Assembly (NCBI RefSeq): GCF_902806685.2
Contig: NC_048543.1
Span: 9,272,106-9,336,105 of the forward strand
DNA length: 64,000 bases
Direction: 5' to 3'
DNA from: Maniola hyperantus
Taxonomy: Eukaryota; Arthropoda; Insecta; Lepidoptera; Nymphalidae
How positions within the stretch are numbered: position 1 is the first letter of the stretch; each line of letters opens with the position of its first letter. Made by a program: the position numbers and the translations under genes. The notes beneath the pieces were generated by a model. That model had not been told where the DNA came from. It saw only the letters and a list, made by a program, of their open reading frames with translations, and did not search any database. This document shows positions 9,344-21,300 of the stretch, in pieces.

Positions 9344-12300
9344 CTGGAAACGACATAATAATATTACAAATCACACTAATATTATAAAGGCAAAAGTTTG
9401 TGTGTGTGTATGTATGTGTGTACGTAGTAGTAGTTTGAGCTATGCGTTGGTAGCTGATCGATTGATCAGTCAGTTCTTTTATATATTCAGATATCTTCTA
9501 ATCAGACTTTTTTCCAAGGAGAGGAAAGGGGAATTTTCAGTTTGCATGTGGCAAACTGAAAATTCCCCTTTCCCCTCTCCAACTAAGCGTCAAGCTTGTG
9601 CTAGGAGTACGACACTACATTGGAGTAGGTACGACAATAGTGCAACGGGCGGGGTTTGAACCGTCGACCTTTCGGTTTTCAGTCCACTCCTTTACCCGTT
9701 GAGCTATTGAGGCTCTTTAGATTAGATGTCAACATTGTGTTAAATAACACCTCTTGTGATGATAATTGGGGAAAAAAGGGGAACAAATTCCTGAAAGGCC
9801 GGAAACGCATTGGCGATTCCTCTGGTCCTGCAAATGTTCATGGACGGCGGTAATCACTTAACATCAGGTGACTTGCCTGCTCGTTTGCTCGCTATTTTTA
9901 TTTAAAAAAATGTTGTTTTTGTCTGCTAGATTTTCAAGACCCATCTGTTTAGCGGTTTTCGATGTTTGGTTTCGTACAGATTTAGCTTGCATCCCAGAGA
10001 AGGGCATATGCAACTTTTATCCCGTAAAATCAGAGTTCCCAAGTTCCCATTAAAAACAATAAATCCACGCGGACGAAGTCGCGGTCATCGTCTAGTTCTA
10101 TATAACTAATAGTTACTGTTGTTCAATCAGATTAAACAGGTTGGTATAGTTGGTCCGATGATACCAAGTTTGCAGGGAAAACTTTGAGTAGACTCGCCCA
10201 ACACCGCAACGATAGCGCGCACATGAGAAAGCTTTTAAGTCCAATAATAAATAGGAAGCAAATTTCAGGAACACGCTCAAGCCTAGCACCGTGACACGGT
10301 GGCGCCACCTTACGCTACGCCTGGTATAGAACTCACCCCACTTGGAGCCCCGCAGCACTGGGCAGGCGGCGTGGCGTGTGGCCAGGTCGCCTTCGCCAGA
10401 GGGGTGCAGGTTGAGCCAGAACACGGCCGCGCCCTTTACCGGGAACACGCTCAGGCCCAGCTCCGTGAACACCGTAGCGCCACCTTGCGCTACGTCTGAC
10501 ATCTAGCCAGATAACAATAGTAATTTAAATAAAAAGGCTTAAGAAAATAGAAATATACACGTTTTTTATTCAAATGCTTTAACGAAATGTTTTCGAATAA
10601 TCAAGTGAATTTATCACTGCTGTTTCGGAATATCGTTCTTCCACAGAAGAATCGGCAACAAACTCCGTGTTGTACGACAATTGAGAGACGCGGAGCTATC
10701 AGCTCACATTAATATGAACAACAATACGCACTTTACAGCAAATATTCGATTAAAATTTAAATATTTTTTTGTAAAAAATAATCGATTATAACAATCGATT
10801 TTTATTTTGATCGATTACTTCCTCTTTAACTCCTCGCCATCACAAACTTCCGTAAAGAAGATAATAAATTCTTTCAACCCGAAAGCGTTCTAACTAAACT
10901 AAAAACTAACATTCTAAAAAAAATTTATAAATTACCCTCAACATTCAATCACTAAAATAGCGCAATTACATCATAAAAATATTGTTATATCAATAGTACT
11001 TTGCTCACAAAAATGTATGTAAAAACGTCTAATAAACACGTGAGCTATTTTTCTTAATTAAAACTATTTGTCATGTACTGGGTTAATGATACTCACGTAA
11101 AACAAAACTGTTGCTATCCGATTCCCGTTGGTTTCTTTGAAGACATTTTCTTGTTTCTATAACAATGAGAAAGAAAATTGATGATGAGTACAGATCGCGC
11201 GGCGAGAGTTTGGCTTTGACCTTCGGGTGGAGGGGATTACTGCGCATGGGTACTGTCACGCACACAATACTTTTCCTTTTTTATGTACCAGGTTGGATAT
11301 TTGAGTGGGTCAAAATTCATGTACAGTGGTAATAATGCTAGAAAATAATACGAAATAGATAAACTTCTTCATTTATTAAAACTATTGATAGTTATTTTAC
11401 TTATATAAAATGTTTATTTCCTTTTAAAGTTTACAGAGACAGCGATGAAAATTCTAAATAATTGTTTTTTAATAAAATTATTTATTCCAAGATACATGTA
11501 AAATTGGTACATACAAACAAAAGAAAACTTAAAATAATTATTAAATACAAAAGTTAACATTAAAAAAAAGTCTTAGCAGCAGTGCTATTCAGATTCTTAT
11601 ATAATAAACAATTAACGAAAATAGCAATTCACTTGTGAACGTGATTGTACAAACAGAGGCAGGGAACGACTGGAGCAGTGGAGCGCCAATCAGAGCACCG
11701 CGTGCGCCTACACACCCGCCCCGCACCCCACTAATTGCCCGTTGATACCCAATTTCTGATTTCTGCGCAATAACGGTCAAAGCCAAACTCTCGCCGCGCG
11801 TACTGTAGCAACCACTAAGAGCTAGCGCGCACCACGGTAAATTTCCGTACGTTTTTTGCCCGTAAAATCTATGAACTGTAGAACTACATAGAACGCGCAC
11901 TCTAGAATTAATTCCGCACGGATTTTTTATAGATTTAAATTCTAATTTACGGATTTTAAAACGCACCGCAGTGCAGGCGCTCTCTAACTGTTAAACTTGG
12001 CATATTTAAATTATTAATTTAAAAAGAAGATAATATAACATCGTTGGAAATTGCATTTATGGTTTGTAAAGTGTAGTTATCAGCGACAATAAGCAGGAAC
12101 TACCAGGGAACTATTCACCTGAGCGAAATAAAACTGCGATTCGTATGCCGTACTGTAATCGTAGTTGACCATTCATTCTCTTCCACAGACATCATGTTTA
12201 GGTCAGTGGAGTCAGCCCTCGACAAGAGCCTCTTGAAATTAACTCTTCGTCTTTGAACCAACTAGAGCTAGGTACTGATGCAGTGGTGACCGGGAACTAG

Positions 12301-15300
12301 TTCGCTTGTTTTCAGATCACCATGTTAAGGCCAGTAAAGTCAGTTACTCGATGAGAGACTTGCAATAATCGGCGACTTTTCATCTTTGAGCCAACAAGAC
12401 CTACCGATGCAATAGTGACTGGGAACTAGTTCGCTCGTTTTCAGATCGTGAACTACTGGAGAGATGCATTAGGTAGTTACTTACGCGAGCGAAATCAAAG
12501 TGCGGTTCGTAATGGCCACCGATGCCGTAGTTCACCACTTGCAATTCTTCCGCGGACATCATGTTAAGGCCAGTGAAGTCAGCCACTCGCCGAGAGACTC
12601 TTGCAATTATCGGCGACTCTTCGTCTTTGAGCCAACCCGATTTGCTGATGCGATAGTGAGCGGGAACTAGTTGACCAGTTTTTGAATCGTGAACTGTTGC
12701 GCGTTTGAACTGTTGAGTGATATAAGAATACAATGTGGCTAATTCCTTTGTACACAATCTCTAAACTAAACTAAAATATCACGTCTAAGTATATTGCTAT
12801 CCCTTTCATAATGTTGCTTGCGAAAAAGGAAAGCACTAGATTTAAACCTGTTAATTTAGTTTAGTTTAGAGATTGTGCACTAGAGAATCGGCCCCATTAT
12901 TTAACTAAGCGTTTTACTTGTGAAACTGAGTAATGTTATGTAATATATATTAAACCGATTTTACTTTAGTATATTTTGTCTGTAAAGCTTACAATTGTTT
13001 GTTATTGTTATTTTGTTGCGGCCAAAGTATGTGCTTTTTTGTGGAAAATGGCCGAGGTGTAAGTTCATTCGAGAACGGGTAGGTAGTTGGCAGTGGCGTG
13101 CAAAGTATATAAGCTTAAAAGCTCAGCATACCCTGGCTTACTCTGGTAAAGCTCTGGCATTTTGAATCTACAAATGATTGGAATCTTTTTTAAAAATAAT
13201 TGAAAATTCATTAAATAGCTCGCCGCGCCTTGCAATAAAATCATAGCACTATCACAGTCACGAACCACGGCCGCGGTAGGTGTAAGCTTAGCCCATTAGC
13301 CAATGAACCTTGAGTGAACGCCATCTATCGGTATTATCAGTCCTCTCCCATGACTCGGACGACGAGACGCGTCATCAGAGGCAAAATCCAGTTGTGCTTT
13401 TACTCACACATCCACACTTACACGTATAGTAATATTACGCAACTCTAAGGTCTAGATGTGTGAGACATTTCTCCTAGAATTTGTTAATGTGTGCGTCAAA
13501 TGACCCCTTTTTGACGGGCGAAATAAGCACGACTTCTGTCCAATCACAAGAGAGTTCAATACCGCGCGGAGTTTAAATTCGTAAGTACATGTAAGCATTT
13601 GAGTTTTTAATCTAGTACAATCAAAATAAGTAGCTATATTTATTATAATTCTATACTTTTTCAATTTAATTAATTTATTGATATTATTTTCCATAAATTT
13701 GAGTATGGTTTAGATTCTAAGATAAAGCTTGCCAGTTTATGTTTCGAACGTAAATTCAAATAAATAAACCAAAACTCGTACTATTTAAAAGAATAAAAGA
13801 TTTAAAAGCATTATGCCTTTTATTGATAATTGCAAACGTTCTTTAAAAATTAAATACTATTTCTTGCAAAATAAATAATAGCTTTTATGAATAATTCAAC
13901 TTTTAAGGAGATTTTTGGTATATTTTGGCATAAAAATCTCTTATTACTCCATCTTGTTTGTTTCTAATCGTTCAATGTGCAGTGTTTGTTTTTTTTTTGG
14001 TGAAAAATGGAGTTTTTGTGGATATAACTACGTGAAGTAAATAAAATCCAGTTAGTTTTGTGATTTTAAAAGTGTGTATAAAGGTTTATTTATAGAATAC
14101 TTATTACTTATTTGGAAAATGGAAGTTTATTCATGTGAAGTTTGTGATGGCGCTGTGTGTTTACAAAAGGTACTTAGACAAAACTTTGTTTCTTTTCCCT
14201 GTAACGTAAAATTAGATATTATTCGCAAAGGAATACTTCACACACCTTTAAGAACATTATAGAGAACTCTCAGGCATGCAGGTTTCCTCACGATGTTTTC
14301 CTTCACCGTTAAAGCGAGTAATATTTAATTACTTAAAACGCACATAACTCCGAAAAGTAAGAGGTGCGTGCCCGGGATCGAACCCTCGACCTCCGATTAG
14401 AAGGCGGACGTCATAACCACTAGGCTATCACGGCTTAAAGTAGTATGTATCATCAATAAATTTATTTATTTAAAAAAATTTTTTTTTTATTATTTTTTTT
14501 TTATTTTTTTTTTTTTGCGATGCTTTCCCCATGCATACCCGGGGCTCCGGGCCTGTGCACGCCACTGGTAGTTGGTAAATGAGATCCATATCAATTAAAT
14601 ATAAGTGACTTATAGAAGTAAAACAGACTGAAAAAAGAGGTTTTTAATTCTATATTTTTTTTATAATTCTTATAATGTTTTACCTACACTTCAATTTAAT
14701 TCTGACCGTAAATTTTATAATTTAGAAAATCCAAAATCTAAAGAGTGTTTTCATAATTCTGAGATAATAAACATCATAAAATTGGTTTTTGTTATTTATT
14801 AGTCTCACCCTCGGTTTAGCCATTTCCTTGATATGTTCTATCTCGGAGTCACTCAAGACGTCGTGGAATAAAACGATGTCGGGCTTCAGGTATTTGTACT
14901 CCATTTTGAGCGGCGCCAATTTCAAGAATGGATGGTTTTCAGTTAGATATCGGCATGTTAAACTGTAAAGTCAAAATATAAACTACCTAATCTTAGTAAG
15001 AGTTTGCACATCTCGACAACAAAAATAGATTTCCAGTATGGAAATTTTATAACGTTTCCATACTATACCCATCAAAGTAAAATGGACCTAAACTGCCTTG
15101 GTTTAAGGCCTCAGTTCGTAGGTAAAGGTAGAAAGCGTACCAAGCAAATACTATGCGAAATAAAAATCGTTAGCCCTTAATGGACGACTGTAAAACAAGA
15201 CATTTAATTCTATTTTACTTTAACGTTAATTCTGATACTCAAATCTATTAATTGTCGAAATATACAAAGTACATAATACTATTGGCGTTCCCTGAAAATG

Positions 15301-18300
15301 GCACATTGAGATGCAATATATTATTTTTACGCACGCACACTCGCACGCGCACGCTCGCACGCACGCACACAGACACACACACACGCACACGTATATTGAC
15401 ACACGCAGGTATTCTTACATAATATGAAAATTAACTATAGCGATTGCGTAGTTTTAAGCTTTAATAACGTGAACAATGGGATAAAATATATCAGATGTTG
15501 AGACTATAAAATGTAAAGCACATAACATATACATATATGTATTTCGAAGCAACATACTTTTTAGAGTTTTCGCTAGACATTTCCATCTCCCCGCGGCACA
15601 AGGCTTCGTATGACTTTCTTTCCTTCTCGTACGTGGAAAGTTCTTCTGGTTTCTTCTCCGTGTTTTCGTCCTCTATATATTCGTCTAAATCCACATCTCC
15701 TGTGTCCTGTGTAACAATATTGTTGTGAACTTAATTTTACTGCACAAAAAGAACATTGGATGTCCAATTCAATTTTAAAACTGTTGTTTATGTTCATGCA
15801 GCCCAAGGTTAAGTAGGTTGCTTATGTAAAAAATGAATTCATTCTGAGCGATTAATAAATAGAGGATCTTGCAAAATACGTGAACTCCACGGTGGATTCA
15901 TAAAAAGTAACACCCAATCATGTAATAGTCAGACTCGTTGGGAATTCTAATGAAAAAAACGTTGCAACTGTGGTCGAAATGCTTCCTGTGCTGTCAGCTT
16001 TTTCCTAAAAATAAATAGTCTGAACAATAAGAGAGATAAATAGCTCTTATTACGACGCAATAAAGTGCGATTCAGCACGAATTCTAGCGTTGAAGTCTAT
16101 TTCTATTGCGTAAATTCTTAGCCCTTTTATCTAAATCCTTATATATATAAGAGATAAAAATTAAGCGAGTGCCTTCAAAGGGGCGCGCTGTCGTAGGTAT
16201 ATTTCTCAGGTCACGTGACCAAGTGAGCTCAAACTGCTAAAACTATATATACCCACCCCACGAAGTCTTCTTTTGAGATTGGCTTCCCTCTCATCGAGGG
16301 CCTTCTTGTAGTGCGGCAGGTTGCCGCGGGCGCGCGCATGGTCGGGCTCCAACTCCAAAAGCTTCCTCGTCCATAGCATTGCCTTTTTCACGTCATCTAA
16401 AATCCATACTTATATTATAAATGCGAAAGTGTGTCTATCTGTCTGTCTGTCTGCTAGCTTTTCACGGCTCAACCGTTCAACCGATTTTAGACGAAAATTG
16501 GTACAGAGATAGCTTGCTTCCCGGGGAAGGACATAGGCTACTTTTTATCCCGGAAAATTAAAGAGTTCCCACGGGATTTTGGAAAAACTAAATCCACGCG
16601 AACGAAGTCGCGGGCATCAGCTAGTATTTTAACATATTGAAGTGAAAACTACTTCGGCGCGTTCGGCGATTTTGGGGACGTAAAAATATCAAGGTCGTGT
16701 CAGCGACATGCTTAGTTTTATACAGCTTTTAAAATATATTCCTCGCAGAAAGGTTTAATTTGTAATACACTATTGGTAGCATATTGAAATAGTTACTATT
16801 GCGACAATTATCAGAAAGTTACTAGCTGGAAAGTGTTACTTAATGCTTTGCAATTAAAGCACGCATTTCAGTAGGTATACCTTCTTATCGAGTAGGTCTT
16901 TATAATATAGCGTGAGTCGAATCAATAAAATTAGCTTATTCTGATTTCTGACTCAGCTTATGTCATAGCTTTTGTCTTAAAAGTTTACGTAATTAAGTAA
17001 TTATCACTATTACATCAAATTATCTTACAAATTCAACAATAGACAATTAAAAAAGTGTACAATGGTACCTATTTTTAATAAATGGCTGTGACTTTGACTA
17101 TAATGAGGCTTATTCTGACACAGCTTTTGTGTCGATAGCTTACCCAGCATGTAATGCGAAAAGCTGACATACTCTAGTATGTCGACCTCCGTGAAGGTCC
17201 GTTCCTCGTCGTCCTCAGAGTACTTGCGCAGAGCCTCCATCATCCACGCTAGCGCGTTGCTGTAGTCCTTCTCGTTATACAACGCCTTGCCCAACTCGAA
17301 ACAGTCACTGGCGCTCATTGAGGTACTGTCGAACAAATTATTAACGTTTTAACGAATTTTATAGACGACAATGGTAACAAGCCGCCATTTTTTAAGCATA
17401 CTTGCAGGTGTCGTTTTACCCAAAGGTGAGTACAGTACCCAGCAGGAAATATTGCACATCGAACTTTAGAAAGAAATAACGAATTCGTAGAGCTTTGTCC
17501 CTGTCATTGAGACCGCCAAAACGTCACATAATCTACGAAGCCGAAATCTCTTTCTGAAATTCTATGTAGTAATATTTCTACCCCGTACAGTAAACATCGC
17601 GCTAGTATCCATATAGTTGTGCCGCTACGCACTATATTTGTAATACACACAAGCGTACGATTTTATCTTCACTATATAAAGCGAATGTATGAGCTTTGCC
17701 TATCTGAAGTTTTATATCTTAATTTATACCGCGTCCGCTTGGATTTAGGTTTAGTCCCGTGGGAATTCTTTGATTTCCCGATATAAAAAGTATCTACACG
17801 ATGCGAATGACCTCCATCCCTTTGGTCAAGATCAGTCCTTTTCTTGAGCCGTGGAAAGGTAACAAACAAATACAACTGACGTAGGTTTTCAATGATCAAA
17901 GTATTAGACATGTGTCCGCTATAGCTTAACTTAACTGAAAACCGCTGCCGTGCCTATAGCGTACCGTAGCGTTATTGTCGTAGCTAACAACGGTTATCAG
18001 CCAACATCTATGATGAACCACCTGACAACGCAACGCTGCCAACTGGCAACTGACGATGCATTGTTTGGTTTTTTGGTAACTAGAAACGCAATAATTATGC
18101 CTTCTCTTTCATTCTTTCACTGAAAGCTGAGAAGGAGCGGTTATTGGCTACCGGCTTAGTAACTAAGAACTTGATAAACCAAAGCCGACCTTATCTCTAT
18201 TACGCTAAGGCTTAACTGTACAAGTACTTGTCCATTACACTTTGATCTATCAATCTTAATACAGTTAGCCTTAGAGTAATAGAGATAAGGTCCTCTGTGG

Positions 18301-21300
18301 TTTATCAATCTTCGTGAAATGTTTTTGGTTAACTGGATTGTGGCAAACTATTCGTGCAGGCGTCCACTATAGTTTGACCTATGTCAATGATCATTATAAT
18401 TATACTTTGCTGCTATGAACTTAAGTTTGTGATTACTTCACGCGATATTCATGAAAGTAAAATTGGTTTTATTTTAGTGAATATGCGCGCGCTAGCTATA
18501 CAGACGGTATTGATACGGCAGCTAGCTTAGTTACTACTACGGAAACCGCTGCGCGTTGCGCATATTAAATTAGTTGAAACACAACTCTGATACTGATATT
18601 CAGCAACGGTTATCAATATTGGTATTGAAACTAAATAACTGTTGATTAACCGTTGCCAGAAATAGCCAATAACGCCCATCTTTACAAAGTATGTTAAGCG
18701 GATGGACCGTAAAAAGGCAACGAACAGACATACAAACTTTCGCATTTATAATATTTGTATGGAATTATGGACTAGTAATTTTTGTTAGTTTTTCGGTCCA
18801 TGAGAATTTTTCAAATCCCTATTCTGAAAGTTAATAAATTACAATGTACGAGAATGTACGAGTAATACGTGTAATACACTTCAGCCTAAAAACCAATATT
18901 ACATGATACACTAGAAGAATATTATATATTAGTGCTATTATTAATATGTATAATGACTCGGTCTAATAATGTTATTTACGGCGGTAAGTACCTATCCATC
19001 ACCATGTCACATATGAAACTGCAGAGTGCAAAAAAAGATAAATTATAAAACAAGTAGGTGTACAGTTCAATACAAAATATGGTAACTAAAACCGATGAAA
19101 AATCATCAATATAACTAGCTCGAAAGATCCCAAAATTTTAAAAAGTAACTTACGACACTGCTATCCAATCATCTTTACTGTAAAAAAACTTTTAGTGAAA
19201 AAGTAATAAAAATCATAAAGCTAAAGTTCAAATTAAAATATTTCGCAAAAGAGGCAAAACCAATATTTTCTTTAGCAAATTAAATCGCTACTTACGGAGT
19301 TGAGATATCTCTGTAAAATTACAGAAAGTGTTAAATGAAAGGAATATGCAATCTGTGGTAGTATTATGAATTTTCTAACTTAATAATAAAATAGAAGAAT
19401 GCGAGAAAATTAATGAAAAAAAATAGAATATCAACTAATGAAATACCTAGATACAAAAATAAATTACTCTAATATTCACCTATAAATTACTCCATTAAGT
19501 CTTCCTTCGGAGAGATCTTTCACATCAAGATGGTAGGTGTCTTGTAGCCGTGTAAGCGCTTGAGCAGCTCCTACGAGGTCCTCTAGAGTTGGGTACTTTA
19601 CATCGCTGTGGTTGTTCAAAACCGTTATGTTCTTGATATACGCTGTAGAAAAGTGTAAAGTATAACTCTATTAATTATTCAAGAGATGGTAGGCAAAAAA
19701 ATTTGGTATAGGTATGTATGCAAAATGTCCTTATGAAAACACGTGTGAGTGGCCTAGTTGTGACAACGCCTATCTATTAATCGTTGAGCTAAGTCGTTAA
19801 GTAACTGTTTGGGTGATTTTAGGTCCGAATTTGGCCCTTTCGTTTCCTCCATGTTTCGGAGAGCAAATTAAGTTAAGTTGTCCCAGTTATCATGACTATC
19901 GTCGACGCATTTTTAAACTGAGTCGTCGAGTTATCTGTCTATTTCGCTCGCACTTACAGGTCGAAGGTAAGTGCGAGCGAAACAGACAGATAACTCGACG
20001 ACTCAGTTTAAAATGCGTCGACTATAACTTCTGATAATAACTATAAAACCTAAGAGTCGAATCTCGTTTTCTTAGTCGAGTTGTTTGCGAAAGGATCTAG
20101 GTAGTAGGTACCTAGATCCTTTCGAAAACAACTCCATTGCTTTATTATCCCCAGAGAACTCCTACCATTATGTGATTAATAGAAATTAAGGGTCACAGCC
20201 CTCAGCAATGAGTAATATGAGTATAAATAAATAAATAAACAAAATAAAATGTTTTTATTTCGACCAACAAAAGGATCATATTGGTAGGTATAATAAATTT
20301 AAGTTAAATAAAGAAAAGTGTGTAAATTATTTCCGCGTTCCAAACCAATCGCAGTATTTAATACATCAACCAATCTCAAAAGTTTAAAAGTCCCATTCTT
20401 AATAAATCTGATAAATCCAGGCCAACTTTTAGTGGCATGCATATAGGGTTCGTTCTGAGAGATTGCCAAAAAACCAAAGGTTATAGCCATTGTTTTAAAG
20501 TCACATCATCGATATTACAACCACCTCACGTAAAATGACGTAGGGACCCACGAATTCCAAAGCTATTTCTGTATTTAATCTTACAAGGATTCACAAAAAC
20601 AATGTACATTGTGTAGCTTTGTCTAAAATCCATACTTTAATATTATAAATGCGAAAGTGTGTCTGTCTGTCTGCTAGCTTTTCACAGCCCAACAGTTTAA
20701 CCGATTTTGATGAAATTTGGTACAGAGTTACCTTACATCCCGGGGAAGGACATATGCTACTTTTTATCCCGGAAAATCAGAGTTCCCACGGGCTTTTTAA
20801 AAACATAAATCCACGCGGACGAAGTCACGGGATAATTTAAAGTTATATACAAATGTTTTATATACATGTGTTAAAGTTGACCTCAACTGTTTTTCTCTAT
20901 CTACTGTTGACCTAACATTTTTACCAATATATAGGATCGGACATTTTTTTCAACATTACCCATATTTTGTGGAGGACGACAAATTACAATCCAAAAAAGT
21001 GCTCAATATTTAAGTAAGTACAGTACATACATATTAATATAGATAAGTAACATGTATTGTATTAGATACATTGTAGAGTTGATTGGTTCGTATAGGTTGA
21101 CCTTTCGTGTGTGATTATGATTACGGTGATCTTCGTGGGTGATTATTTACGTCCGCGTCGTTTTTGGCAATTTGATACTTGACCAACAATCTGCTGATTC
21201 TCTGACTTTCATTAATTAATTATTTTTAATAAAATGGCTGACACCCACGGACAGAAAGACGGGCGGATTACAGAAAATACAAGGGTTCCTGGTTTTCTTA

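Noticed and set aside
9640..9718. tRNA gene
   Set aside because: It has A and B boxes but the arms pair poorly, there is no T-run terminator, and a SINE body follows. The same holds for the heads at 14437, 31325, 53762 and 62670.
10113..10502. 129-aa minus open frame as one gene
   Set aside because: Only 10337-10502 is exon. The rest is read-through into intron; a strong donor and family alignment show the end.
19484..19492. GTAATT as donor of P4HA exon 3
   Set aside because: It gives phase 0, which does not fit exon 4. GTGAAT nine bases on restores phase and the expected sequence.
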